64,000 nucleotides of DNA. Origin: Papio anubis. Taxonomy: Eukaryota > Chordata > Mammalia > Primates > Cercopithecidae. The stretch lies in assembly GCF_008728515.1 (NCBI RefSeq), contig NC_044981.1:133053937-133117936 (forward strand), read 5' to 3'. Below, in pieces: positions 34,965 through 46,265 of this stretch. Every line of letters starts with the position of its first letter. Within the stretch, counting starts at the first letter, position 1. Position numbers and translations under genes: made by a program. Under the pieces are notes generated by a model. That model was given only the letters and a program-made list of their open reading frames with translations, did not search any database and was not told where the DNA came from.

Positions 34965-35440
34965 CTCCCTCTTTCATTCCCACTTCCACATATCTATGAG
35001 GTCCTGAAGATTCTATTGCTCCACTGTGTCTTTGCATTGGCCCTGCTATGTGTAGCATGGGTTGGGGGAGATGATGAAGCAGAGATGGATCTGCCCCTGC
35101 TATCCTATCATTGCAACCTCCTAACTGATATGCTCACTGTGGCAACCTCCTAGCCATCTTTTCCTCCTCTCCTTGGCTATTTATTCACAGCCGTCACTGT
35201 GTTTTCTCTTTGTGTAGATCTGATGATGTTGCTATCTCGCTCAGTCACCTCGGATTATTCCCCACTGCTATGGAATATAGATGAAATACTTGCAAAGCAC
35301 TGGATGTCCCTAAACATGTGGTAGAAATTTATCTATTTCTATGGTGAATCTCCCTATCCTGCCTCCCCTTCCCCATCCTGCATGCTTCACAACACTTTGT
35401 GAACACACCTTGACCTAGCGTCAGCAGTCAGCCTTGGCTT
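34965..35440 (+). mobile_element. L2 LINE 3' region
   Basis: 'gaggtcctgaagattctattg', 'attgcaacctcctaactgatatg', 'gatctgatgatgttgctatc' and 'ggattattccccactgctatgg' occur in the order of the L2 3' region. Diverged, no coding capacity. Confidence 0.6.
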
Positions 35441-37998
35441 CTTTTGTCCCCCCTCCTTATGAAAAGCCCTGTTCTACCCACCCTAATTCAAGATATAGTG
35501 TGTTAGTACCTGATGTATGTTTACTAGCATTTTCTCTAGTTATAATAAGTGTTTAATACAGAAAGCTTATGGGAAAATCACATATGCCCATTACTTTAAT
35601 TATGAAACTTTAATAGATTTTGGAAATATTTACAACTAAATATCCACTTAGCAATGGAGTATACTTATTTTTGCATTTATGATTTAATGCTTCATGTCAT
35701 AAATAGGCACACACGTGTCCATCCTAACTGAATATAAACATCTGGGGGCTGGATAGTTGTATCTGATTCATCTATCCCTCTTAGAACTATTTGATTGAAG
35801 TGAATCAGTGACTCTGCAATATAACCCCACATGTGACTTTGATGGTGGAACTGTAGATTGATAGGGAATTATTTTATTGGAGGCAGGTCTACTTGTCTAC
35901 CTCAAAACACCGGAGGAGACCATTGCTGGTGCCTGGTACCTGCTCTTGGATGAGCCGAGGAGTCTCAGACAGGATCATTTTGTGCTTCTTGTTCACACTG
36001 AGATGGTAGAATTTCTGCTCTGGACTGAAACCTTTGAAGAAGTCTCTTTTTAAAATGTTTGATGGTGACTCTACTGAATTTCTTTTTATATTCCTCCAAT
36101 ACATGAATGTTCCCAATAGACTGCATAAAATACTGTAAAGGCAGTCTCTCTTGAAAGAAATGAAATTGTGAAGGGCTCTGCCTATTTCACTTTGTTTCCT
36201 CCAACTGATGTATTCATTTGCCCACCAGAGTTTTATTTTGATGATCTTTGCAAGGTTAAGACAAGCATTACTTTTGAGCCTGGCAGACATGGTAAGGATA
36301 ATTCTGATATATGTCTCATTTTTGTGACCCCAAATGTGGCTCTACTGCCTTGATTTGAATGCTTGATAATTTATAGTGATATAAATTTCCCAGAACATCA
36401 CAGAGTATGACTTAAACTCAAACACTTGGAAGGTTATATTCACCTTCTGGAAAAAATTTTAAAACTACTTCAATAATCTACCTTTGTCACACCAAGGCAC
36501 TCTCTTCCTGCTTTTCTTCACTCTCATGCCAATTATGATTAAACCTTTTTTTTTTTATGAATGTATCTAATCTGCAGTGTTGAGAGGTATTCTCTGTATG
36601 TATAAAATGTGGTGACATGCTTAGAAGGATGATGGCTAGACAGAATTTTATTACGTTTATTGTTACTAATCTTAGTAGGAACGTGACATACCTGTATTAA
36701 AAATGTAATTTTCTTATTGGAAAAGGAAAACTATCTTATAGACTTTAAAAGAAAACTACAAAGATGAAACATAGTTACTGGGAAGACGGATTGATGGAAA
36801 ATATATATTTTTTACTCTCTGTAGTGGAATGTGATTTTTTTCACTGAAGTGTAGACAATCTTCTGAATTTTTGTTGTTTTGTTTGGTGGGGTGTGTTGGG
36901 GGGGGTGGAATAGAAATTTTGAAGACGTTATTTATGAGTGATTCTTAAGGCTTTGGCATCAGTTCTTATAATAGTTATTTTGATAGAGCCCGGGACTGTG
37001 TGTTGAGGCAGTCTCTGAACAGGAGCAGTTTACACTGTAAGAAAGTGTTTTGGTGTCAGGATATGGAGTTTTCCTCAAATCTTACAGTCTTGTCACTGTA
37101 ACCATTTGCCTGACCAGCTGTTGCCTAACCTTTGTTTCCTTAGCAGCTGTTTCTATGAAAAAAGATATTTGGACTAGATATAAACTCTGGACAACCTCAG
37201 CCCTATACTTTAAACTCTCTCTGTTTTAAAATTTCAGAAGGCCAAGGTCCTTGTGATTATAGCTGTGTTCTTTGAGCCTTTGTAACAAACCAGCTAGCCA
37301 AATTATTAAATAGAATGAGGGAAAATAACCTTTCCAGCTATTTACGGAGCATATTTCAGGAGCACAAACCATTTTGGTGCTAGGATATTATATAAAGAGA
37401 TCTTTCTCAATTAGAGTAAGGTATGAGGCATTTAGGTGAAAAGCCTTTACAGTAGTATCTACACAGTGATTCTCAATCTTTTCTGAAGGCACGAAATCAG
37501 TTGAAACTTACAGATCTTGGCTCCAAAAAAACATATAATGAATGATACTCAAAATTTTGGATGCAATTTACTTATTTTACTAGAAATTTATTTTTGCATA
37601 AAGAATATATAACCAATGAAGCAAATACTTTATACCCAATGAGGTAGCTAAGTAAGATATACCAAAATTTGGCAGAGACAGAGTACGTTATTTCTTCATT
37701 TTAGCTTTCTATTAATTGTAAGATGAGTCAAGTTAATTGATTTTTGGGAAATAAGTCTTGCCACCATATCAAATAATCTGAATGATTTTACAGTATATAC
37801 TAATTTTGAATATGTTAAAATCTGTTTCTTAAAATTGAGGGGATACAGTACAAAATGTGTTTACCTATAGCTCACTTATTTGCAAAAAATGATTATTTCT
37901 GGAAAACAAAAATCCCCAATGGTCATAATGGTCATATAAGAAACAAGGTAAATTCTTCCCCAAATAAATTTTAATAAAATTCTATTTTTCCACAAAAT
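35441..37998. other. Intergenic; one odd open frame on the minus strand
   Basis: About 2.5 kb with no repeat that I can name. The minus strand keeps a 133-codon frame at 35889-36290, with AATAAA at 35878-35873 only about 11 bases past its stop. A G-rich run at 36885-36907 could form a G-quadruplex. At 37460 'cagtgattctcaatcttt' resembles a hAT terminus. Confidence 0.35.
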
Positions 37999-38052
37999 AA
38001 TGTGTGTGTGAATATATATACACATATATACATATATATATACACACACACA
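37999..38052. repeat. (TG)n/(TA)n/(CA)n microsatellite
   Basis: TG repeats, alternating TA/CA blocks, then (CA)n, next to an Alu fragment. Confidence 0.95.
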
Positions 38053-38065
38053 CCTACATGTATTT

Positions 38066-38238
38066 ATTTAGTTTTATTTTTTGAGACGGGGTCTTCCTCT
38101 GTCACCCAGGCTGGAATGCAGTGGCTTGATCATGGCTCACTGCAGCCTCGACCTCCTGGGCTCTAGGGATCTTTTTCTCCCAGCCTCCTGAATAGCTGGG
38201 ACTACAGGTGCATGCCACCTTGCCTGGCTAATATTTTT
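38066..38238 (-). mobile_element. AluJ left-arm fragment
   Basis: 'ttgagacggggtcttcctctg' to 'caccttgcctggctaatattt' is the reverse complement of one arm. The other arm is replaced by AT repeats. Confidence 0.85.
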
Positions 38239-38438
38239 AATATATATAAAAAATACATATAATATATATTTAATATATTATATATTTGTATATATAGATA
38301 ATATATAAATATATATTTATATATAATATTAAATATGTTATATATTTAATGTTAAATATACTAAATATTTTATATTTACCAGTTATATATAACCATTATA
38401 TACATTATATATAATGTATAATATATTATATATATATA
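38239..38438. repeat. AT-rich expansion
   Basis: About 200 bp almost purely A and T with TATA repeats, able to fold on itself. Confidence 0.97.
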
Positions 38439-38546
38439 ATCCCAGCACTTTGGGAGATTGAGGCAGCTGGATTACATGAGGTCAGGAGTTTGAGAACAGC
38501 TTGGCCAACACAGCAAAACCCTGTCTCTACTAAAAATACAAAATAC
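38439..38546 (+). mobile_element. Alu fragment embedded in AT repeats
   Basis: 'aatcccagcactttgggag' to 'actaaaaatacaaaat' covers about 108 bp of the left arm with sharp borders to TATA repeats. It shares unusual bases with the Alu at 40670 (see findings). Confidence 0.92.
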
Positions 38547-38778
38547 ACATTATATATAATATATACATACATATATAATATATACAAAAAATACAAAATA
38601 TATACAAAAATATATATTATATAATTATATATGTAGTATATTTTTCTATATATTTGTATGTGTATATTATATATATACAAAAATATATATTATATATTAT
38701 ATATATTTTGTATATATTTGTATATATTATATATTATATATTATATATGCATGCTAAATATATATAATATATATATAG
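38547..38778. repeat. AT-rich expansion
   Basis: Long runs of TATATT/TATATA with interspersed 'acaaaaa' units that echo the Alu linker, suggesting growth from Alu sequence. Confidence 0.95.
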
Positions 38779-38837
38779 GGGCTGAACTTGAAAGCTTGAG
38801 ACTAGCATTAACACAGCAAAGACCTGTTCCCTACAAA

Positions 38838-38957
38838 AATGAGACAAGGTCTTGCTGTGGTGTCCAGGCTGGTCTCAAACTCCTGAGCTCAAACATTCCT
38901 CCTGCCTTGGCCTCTCAAAGTGCTGGGATTACAAGAGTGAGCCACTACACCTGGCTA
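38838..38957 (-). mobile_element. AluJ right-arm fragment
   Basis: 'atgagacaaggtcttgctg' to 'gagccactacacctggc', the reverse complement of the right arm. It may be the missing half of the Alu at 38066. Confidence 0.85.
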
Positions 38958-38967
38958 TATTTTTTAT

Positions 38968-38992
38968 TTTTATTTATTTATTTATTTATTTA
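38968..38992. repeat. (TTTA)n microsatellite
   Basis: Six or so TTTA units, probably grown from the Alu tail that follows. Confidence 0.95.
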
Positions 38993-39252
38993 TTTTTTTT
39001 GAGACGGAGTCTCAGCCCAGGTTGGAGTGCAGTAATGGATCTCAGCTCACTGCAAGCTCCGCCCGGGTTCACCATTCTCCTGCCTCTGCCTCCGGAGTAG
39101 CTGACTACAGGCTACCAGCCTTTAATTTTTTGCATTTTTAGTAGAGACGGGTTTCACCGTGTTAGCCAGGATGGTCTCTCACTCTCGACCTCGTGGATCC
39201 GGCCTGCCTCCCAAAGTGCTGGGATTACAGGCGGAGCCACCAGCTACCCGCC
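38993..39252 (-). mobile_element. AluY-like copy with many small deletions
   Basis: 'gagacggagtctcagcccagg' to 'ggagccaccagctacccgcc'. Wording is AluY-like, yet it is about 40 bp short through many one- to few-base losses, often at CpG or repeated-base positions. Confidence 0.88.
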
Positions 39253-39365
39253 TATTTTTTAAATATATAATTTATTTTACTTTCATTTTGCTAACAATAA
39301 TTCCTGAAAACCTTGGTTCCTAGAGGTCTGTAGTAGCAGAGGAAATTAGAATTCATATAACCTGC

Positions 39366-39651
39366 TGGATATGGTTGTTTCTGCCTGAAATCCTAGCTAC
39401 TCAGGGAGGCTGAGGCAGGAGAATCACTTGAGCCCAGGAGTTCAAGACCAGCCTGAGAAACGGGCGAGGCCCTGTCTTTAAAAAAATAAAAATTAGATGG
39501 GCGTGGTGGCACATGTCTGCAGTGCCAGCTATTCAGGAGGCCGAAGTGGGAGGATCACTTGAGCCCAGGAGTTCAAGGTTACAATCAGCTGTGATTGTGC
39601 CACTGCACTCCAGCTTGGTGACAAGAGTGAGATCCTGTGTCAAAAAAAAAA
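39366..39651 (+). mobile_element. AluJ with diverged target-site duplication
   Basis: 'ggatatggttgtttctgcctg' to an A tail. The first arm jumps straight from 'cctgaaatcc' to 'tagctactcagg', an internal deletion. The flank 'gaattcatataacctgct' (39350) recurs as 'gaattcgtgtaacttgct' (39653). Confidence 0.9.
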
Positions 39652-39670
39652 GGAATTCGTGTAACTTGCT

Positions 39671-40669
39671 CTGCTAGACACAGATCGAGGCTGACTCATC
39701 TAGAATCTTCCCAAGGCCCTGAGTTGAAGTCATGTCAGGAGGCCAAGAATTGTTACTCTCCTGTTTGAGTAAAAGCAAATTTGGAAAACAGTTATATTCA
39801 CCTTCTGGAGATTTTTGCTTGCAGAGACATTAAGAAGTTGTCCCTTTCTGTGCCAGCATTCAATTGTGGCATTAAAAAAATCTTGGCTAGTATTTGTTTC
39901 CAATCTCTGCTGACACAGTGGCTGCTCGTGCAAAACAACGCGGCATGTTCTGAGTCTTTAAGAATGAAAAGATTTAATCATCCAATTGACCAGAAAAAAT
40001 TACTATTCAATAAGCCACCTCCCATGCCCATTCAATTCCTCTTTGAAATTATCTTGAGGGTGTGTTTTCCTTTTCTCTTTAAAACGAAACCTTTTCTGTG
40101 AAATAGTCACATATATCTAGACATACTCTAGAAAACTAATGAAGCTTTGTCATAAAAGAGAATACTAACATTTTTCTATTGTTTCTTAATACTCCATTTT
40201 AAGATGTTAGTAATTAAGGCCCAAGTTCTGATGATATTGATAACTTACATGGCCCTAAAATAGTTGTTCTTGCTACTAATTCGTGCACTTGTAGAGGGCA
40301 ATGATCCATGATGATATGTGAATCTAATCTCTTCACTAGAAAAGCAAGTACACTAGTGAACATTTAAGATGCTTCATTTGTAAGTAGGGTACGAGGATTC
40401 CTGTTTTCCAGAAAAACTTTGCTTCACCATTTCTTCCCCTCTACCTTCAAGAAAGGAAGCAGAAAGCTTCACCATTTTTGATGACATTTCTAGGACTGAA
40501 AATTCCCCAATGGGCTCAGAATATAGAAATTATTATGTAATGACATTTGTGCAGTTTTATCAAGTATTTCGGTTAAAAAATAAAAAATAAAAGAATACTC
40601 CAGGGACTACTTTAACACATTGGAAGAACCGCCTTCATTTTAGAGTAGATAACCCCCATTAATAAAAAA
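39671..40669. other. Intergenic, nothing recognised
   Basis: About 1 kb without named repeat or exon; a 106-codon plus-strand frame at 39781-40101 has no familiar features. Confidence 0.4.
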
Positions 40670-40968
40670 GTCCGGGTGCAGTGGCTCATGCCTGCAATCC
40701 CAGCACTTTGGGAGATTAAGGCAGCTGGATTACCTGAGGTCAGGAGTTTGAGAACAGCCTGGCCAACACAACGAAACCCTGTCTGTACTAAAAATACAAA
40801 ATTAGCTGGGCGTGGTGGCACATGCCTGTAGTCCCAGGTACTCGGGAAGCTGAGGCAGGAGCATCACTTGAACCTAGGAGGCAGAGGTTGCAGTGAGCCT
40901 AGATTGCACCACTGCACTCCAGCCTGGGCAACAGAGCGAGACTCTGTTTAAAAAAAAAGAAAAAAAAG
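40670..40968 (+). mobile_element. AluS
   Basis: Complete copy from 'gtccgggtgcagtggctcatg' to 'gcgagactctgttt' plus A tail. The left arm carries unusual bases ('gattaaggcagctggatt'). Confidence 0.94.
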
Positions 40969-41824
40969 AAGGGAACATGGCTTTCATTTTTCTTTTTCTC
41001 CAAGTCATGAATCAGTTCATCCCTTTCCTTAGATCTGCAGCTTCACCATTCTTCCCCACTCACAGTGGCTGCTTTTACATAACAAGGGGATAAGCATCCT
41101 TTGTAATCTACTGCAGGACAAGGATTTTTGTATTTGGCAAATCTAACATTGATACAATTGTAGACTTTTAAAATCGAAACTTATATTCATAAACAAAATT
41201 CTACTTTTCTAGTATGTATTAACCTCCAGAATATACTTCATCTTCATACTTCTAGTTGCAAGCGTTTGCAACATATGTCTCCATTCTAGTTGTCAATGAA
41301 GAGAAAACCAAAAGAAAAGTTAGGGGCATGGCACTTTTTCTTGGATAATTTCCAGCTTAGGCTAGTTTTGATATGAAGGGCAAATTTCTCATGAAGTTGA
41401 ATGAAATTGAATCTTCAGAGTCTGGCTCTTGCATAAGGCCTCATCTAAGGCTCCATAGCTAACAAATTCTATAAGCTTTGGGTTCCGCACATCTAATCTG
41501 CTTTTTTAAGAAAAAAATTCATAATCATAATGATCAGAGTACTTTTTTTCACTTCTGTCAGTGGAAACAATTTTAGATATGATGGCATAATGATGATGAC
41601 CTTTTAGACTAGTATATATATTATGCCACACTACCCCAATAATTTGACATAAAAAACAAGTTTCAAAGTACCAGAAAAGAATTGAGTGTATATCTCCATA
41701 GCATTGCATTTATATCAATATTCCATTTGATTAAGGACCTTAGGTTTGCTGTAGATTATTTAACTTTGTTATTCTTATGATTCTTTTCAGAAATAAAATG
41801 ATGTCAATTCTAGGACTGCTGTAA
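40969..41824. other. Intergenic, nothing recognised
   Basis: AT-rich DNA with no repeat or exon I can name. Confidence 0.4.
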
Positions 41825-42047
41825 CCTTTATAATGCTTAAGAGCTCAGGCTCCAAGGTCACATAAACCCAGGTTTACATGTCCTGGTTCTGCCACCGACG
41901 AACCGGATGACCTCAAATCCCTCATCTCTAAAGTGAGCGTAATTCCAGTTTCTACCCCTGGTGGTGATTGTGATGATTAAATGATAGACTATGTGTACCA
42001 TGTCTAGCGAAGAGTAAGGACTCAATATTAGCTATTGTTATTTATTG
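41825..42047 (+). mobile_element. MIR SINE
   Basis: 'taagagctcaggctccaagg', 'cctggttctgccaccgac', 'ctcatctctaaagtgagcg' and 'gactcaatattagctattg' cover MIR head to tail. Confidence 0.8.
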
Positions 42048-43223
42048 GTAATAAACTATTTGTAAGAAACATGTTTTCTATATGATTGCCGAAAAGCCTA
42101 AATTAACCTCTGGCAATAGCAGTTACAACTTATCCCAAGCACGGCTAGTATTTTCTCCCAGGAGGAGCAGTTAAGAAAATAACTTTGAGAATAATATAGA
42201 CATTTTTAGAGCTGTCCAGAGAAAGGGAAAAGGGTTATTTCTTGTTGTTCCAGAGGCAGAATTAATAACAATGAGTGTAATTCCCAAGGAAATAGTTTGA
42301 GATTCTGTATGTGGAATACTTTTCAGTTATAGTACCCTAACACAGAGGTAGCTAACTTTGTAAGCTGACAAGAACTATTCCTACAAGGTCGTGATAAAAC
42401 ATGAGGTAAGGGATGTTAAGAACCCTTCCTCTTCATTAGTCAATGCTACTTCATACGTCTAGCCTTTACCACCTACGTGAAACTTTAACTTCACAGTTGA
42501 TTAATTTATTCAAGTTCTTGTTATAATATTGAAAATTGGATTTAATTGTACCATTTGAAAGGTCATTTTCATATGGCTTTTGTCTCTATGAAGATTTTCA
42601 TCATCATATAGAGAGTGTGTGTACATATTCTCCTTCATTAATTCTTTAAGAGAACTAGACCAGTTGAGGAAAATTTGATAAATTGTATGTTGATTCCATT
42701 GCATGACATTCTTCTAATATAATTCCACGTTACTAAAGAGGCTCCTAAATCAACAGATAAAAACCAGCTAATAAACTCTTTGCTACCACTAGCACTGAAC
42801 TGAATAAAAATTTTTTCATTGTTTTTGAACATGGATGTCAAATGTCAGAGACTGCAGGACCATCTTCACCCTATTTTTAACAACCTATTTGGGTACATAA
42901 ATTACCGCTTCCTTTTCCCTTCCTGTGTCATCTAGTACACCCCATTTAAAGAGAATGAATGAAATGAATGTTTAAACTGTCTTGATGTTGTTAATTACTT
43001 TGTAAGATGTTTCATAACAGGAAAGTGTTTGGCACGCACTTAATAGCTCAGAATATTAACATCTTCAAGGTCTTGAGGTTCTTGTGTGTGTGTTTAAAAT
43101 GGTTGCGGAAAGGAGTAAAAAAGTGTGTGTGTTTTTTTTCATAATATTTGTCTCTGCAAAAGAGCGATAATGGTATAAGGGATGGATGTGAACTAAACCT
43201 TAGTACAGTTTACAGTGTGAAAT
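42048..43223. other. Intergenic, nothing recognised
   Basis: About 1.2 kb of AT-rich DNA without a named repeat or exon. Confidence 0.4.
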
Positions 43224-43231
43224 AAGAACAG

Positions 43232-43490
43232 GTTTTTTCTTCTTCTTTTTTTTTTTTTTTTAGACGGAGTCTCGTGCTGTCCCCCAGGCTGGAGTGCACC
43301 GCAACCTCCACCTCCTGGGTTCAAGCAATTCTCCTGTCTCCGCCTCCTGAGTAGCTGGGATTACAGGTGCCCACCACCACACCACCCAGCTAATTTTTGT
43401 ATTTTTAAGTAGAGATGGGGTTTCCCCATATTGGCCAGGCTGGTCCTGAACTCCTGACCTCAGATGATCCACTACCTCAGCCTCCCAAAA
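43232..43490 (-). mobile_element. 5'-truncated AluS with target-site duplication
   Basis: Reverse Alu with T-rich head that stops at 'cagcctccca', lacking the normal first roughly 35 bases of the element. The duplication aagaacag at 43224-43231 and 43491-43498 brackets it, so truncation happened on insertion. An internal deletion lies near 'ggagtgcaccgcaacc'. Confidence 0.9.
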
Positions 43491-43724
43491 AAGAACAGCT
43501 TTTTAAGGGACCATACTGGTAGTTAGGTTTGCTTCCTTGATGACATAGGAAAATTCTGAAAACCATTTTTAATCTACTTGAGCATGTATCTGAGGCTATG
43601 CACACCAGGCCACAGTCCTACCAGTTTTCTGCCTGTGATAGGCAATACCCTTAGACCAGTAGCAGCAGGGCTTGCTGGGAGGAAAGGAGAAGAAGCTAGG
43701 AGGATTTTCAGACATTTGAGAGCT

Positions 43725-43759
43725 AATTTGAATCCTTCTAATTTAGAAGGATTCAAATT
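43725..43759. repeat. Perfect palindrome, 17-bp arms, 1-nt spacer
   Basis: aatttgaatccttctaa, spacer t, ttagaaggattcaaatt. No mismatch in 17 pairs, and no transposon end recognised around it. Confidence 0.98.
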
Positions 43760-44466
43760 TTCTGTATGAAGCTATGTAAATCAATTTGTATCACATTTAG
43801 TTTTCTGCCGCACAGAAATTAAAAACCGGTTATTGCAAACTCAAATATTATTTTGACTTTGTAAAATAATTACATTCCAACCTGTACATTGTGATTTGTT
43901 ATTAAGCAAGTGAAAAGACCATAATTAGGCAAAAATATAACTAAATAATTGTTTTGGCTATGACTGGACAAAATCTTCATCACAAACTGTCACGTGAGAG
44001 GCGCAGAGCCCATGTCTGTCAATGGGCATGGATGACATTGACACGCTAAAGACATAGCAAAAGAAAAAGGAGAAATAGAAAAAAAGGAAGATAATAAAAA
44101 GGGAGGTAGAGGGAAGTAAGGGGAGGAAAAAGGGTGGGGGGGAACAGAAAAGAATTTCCAAATGATAATGTAGAGATTGCCATCAGTAATTGTGTAAGAT
44201 AGTGATTCCCATATGTTTGCATTTCAGAGTAGCTACATAAAAAACGGGGTGGGGGTGGATAAGCTGAGTATTAACGTTTTTTCCATGTAAGGACGTTAAA
44301 AAGGCAAACACATTTTTTTCTAATTTACTTTAATTTTTGCCTCCCTCTCTCTATAGTTTTCATTTTGCCTGAACTGGTGAACATTTCATCATAGGTTAGC
44401 ACTGGTATGTGCATGGGAACCACTTATCTAATATTACCAATTTTAATATAAAAATTTAGTAGAGTT
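43760..44466. other. Intergenic; purine-rich tract at 44059-44153
   Basis: The plus strand from 44059 to 44153 is nearly all A and G with seven-G and long A runs. It could form triplex or G-rich structures. Nothing else is recognised. Confidence 0.5.
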
Positions 44467-44780
44467 GGCTGGGCATGGTGGCTCACGCCTGTAATCCCAG
44501 CACTTTGGGAGGCCGAGGTTGGCAGATCACCTGAGGTCTGGAGTTCAAGACCAGCTTGACCAACATGGAGAAACCCACTCTCTACTAAAAATACAAAATT
44601 AGCTGGCGTCGTGGGAGGTGCCTGTAATCCCAGCTACTTGGGAGGCTGAGGCAGGAGAATCGCTTGAACTTGGGAGGTGGAGATTGTGGTGAGCCGAGAT
44701 CACGCCATTGCACTCCAGCCTGGGCAATAAGAGCAAAACTCTGTCTCAAAGAAAAACAAACAAACAAACAAAAAAAAAAT
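44467..44780 (+). mobile_element. AluS with microsatellite tail
   Basis: Complete Alu from 'ggctgggcatggtggctcacg' to 'gagcaaaactctgtctc', then (CAAA)n and A tail. The left flank aaatttagtagagtt (44452-44466) recurs twice beyond the tail, at 44820-44831 (partial) and 44850-44862. Confidence 0.94.
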
Positions 44781-44849
44781 ATATATATATACACACACAC
44801 ACACACATATTTAAATATAAATTTAGTAGAGATATATATATATATATAT
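44781..44849. repeat. (TA)n(CA)n(TA)n microsatellite
   Basis: Two TA blocks and one CA block separated by a copy of the Alu target site. Confidence 0.97.
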
Positions 44850-44877
44850 ATTTAGTAGAGTTTTAAAGGATACTTTC

Positions 44878-45580
44878 AATTCATTCAGTTTTTCCTCCAT
44901 TCAGTGTTTCCTGAAGGCTCAGTAGGTATAAAATTTAAGTTAGCTGTCAGATGAAGAGAAAGGAGTGATAGTGGGACCTGAAAAGATTGTGTCTAGCAGA
45001 TGGAAAGACTTGTATGAATAAGGTAGCAGGAATGCCCAGTGATCTGCTCAAAAGCCTGGAACTGGCTCTTTTAGCAGTGGGGAGCCAATGAAGGTTTTTA
45101 AGCAAGGAGAGGGATCATGAGGGCTATGCCAGGGTGTGATCATAATGTTAAAGCAATTTAAAGGAGGTGACAAGGAGATGAGCTAAAAGGGCTATTGTAA
45201 GATTGGAGCTAAGACTGCATTATAGGATCTAGAGGTGGTTGAGGTCATGGGGATAAAAAGGAGACAGCAAGTAAAGTCCTGTGGAAGTGGAAATGGGAAG
45301 GCTGAGCAACAATGCAGTGGGGAGGGTGGAAGATATAAATTCTTTTTAAGGAAGACGTTTGTAAATTATAAGAGGATTCAAAAATAAATTTCAGATACTT
45401 CTAGAGTATGTAAGGAGGAAGAAATGATTTTTCATGACTGTTTTAAATAATGAAAAGGTATAAGCAATAAGTTTATGTAATGATGGAATTGAAAGCTTGT
45501 TCACGGGGAATTCTAGATAGTTGGATGAATCATAAAAATCTAAAAAAAACTTCAGACTACTGGGTACGTCAAAGAGAGTA
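44878..45580 (-). mobile_element. L2 LINE 3' region
   Basis: 'attcattcagtttttcctcc' (reverse L2 end), then 'gggagccaatgaaggttttt', 'aagcaaggagagggatcatg' and 'gaaatgggaaggctgag' follow the reverse complement of the L2 3' region. Confidence 0.6.
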
Positions 45581-45582
45581 GA

Positions 45583-45876
45583 AGCTGGGCGTGGTGGCTC
45601 ATGCCTGTAATCTCAATACTTTGGGAGCCTGAGCCAAGAGGATTGCTTGAGCCCAGGAGTTCAAGACCAGCCTGGGCAACACAGTGAGATCCCCCCTCTC
45701 CACAAAGCATAAAAAAATTAGCTGGGCGTGGTAGTGCATGCCTGTGGTCCTAGCTATTGGGGAGGCTGAGGCTAGAGGATTTCTTGAGCCCGGGAGGTTG
45801 AGGCTGCAGTGAGTTACGATCACCGCTGTACTCCAGCCTGGGTGACAGAGTGAGACCCTGATTCAAAAACAAACTA
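45583..45876 (+). mobile_element. AluJ
   Basis: 'agctgggcgtggtggctcatg' to 'gagtgagaccctgattc'. Wording such as 'attgcttgagcccaggagttc' is typical of J/early S. Confidence 0.93.
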
Positions 45877-46024
45877 AAAATGTGATTTTTTTTTTTTTTG
45901 GAGGGGGTATGGGGAGAAAGAACAGAGTTGTCTTTTGTGTTTATGATAACTTTTGAACTTGTTTCTTAATCTGCAAAACAAAGAACAGCATACCGGTGAT
46001 TAAAAAAAAAAAAAAAAAAGAATG

Positions 46025-46160
46025 TAGCCTAGAATTCTGTTCAAATCCAGCTTCTGGCACTAGCAACTGTGTTATCTTAGTGAAGTTACTTAACTTGTCC
46101 CTCAGCCTTACTTTCCTTGTGTTATGTATAACACAGATGATAGTGATACCTATCTTGTAG

Positions 46161-46195
<35 letters not shown>

Positions 46196-46265
46196 ATTGA
46201 ATGGAATCAGATAATACATGTGAAACACCCGTCCATGAAAGCTTGGCATTATAGTAGGTGCTCAA
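46025..46265 (+). mobile_element. MIR SINE with internal TG/GA microsatellite
   Basis: 'gttcaaatccagcttctggcac', 'gtgaagttacttaacttgtcc' and 'agtaggtgctcaaac' outline a MIR. A (TG)n(AG)n run at 46161-46193 has grown in its middle. Confidence 0.75.
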
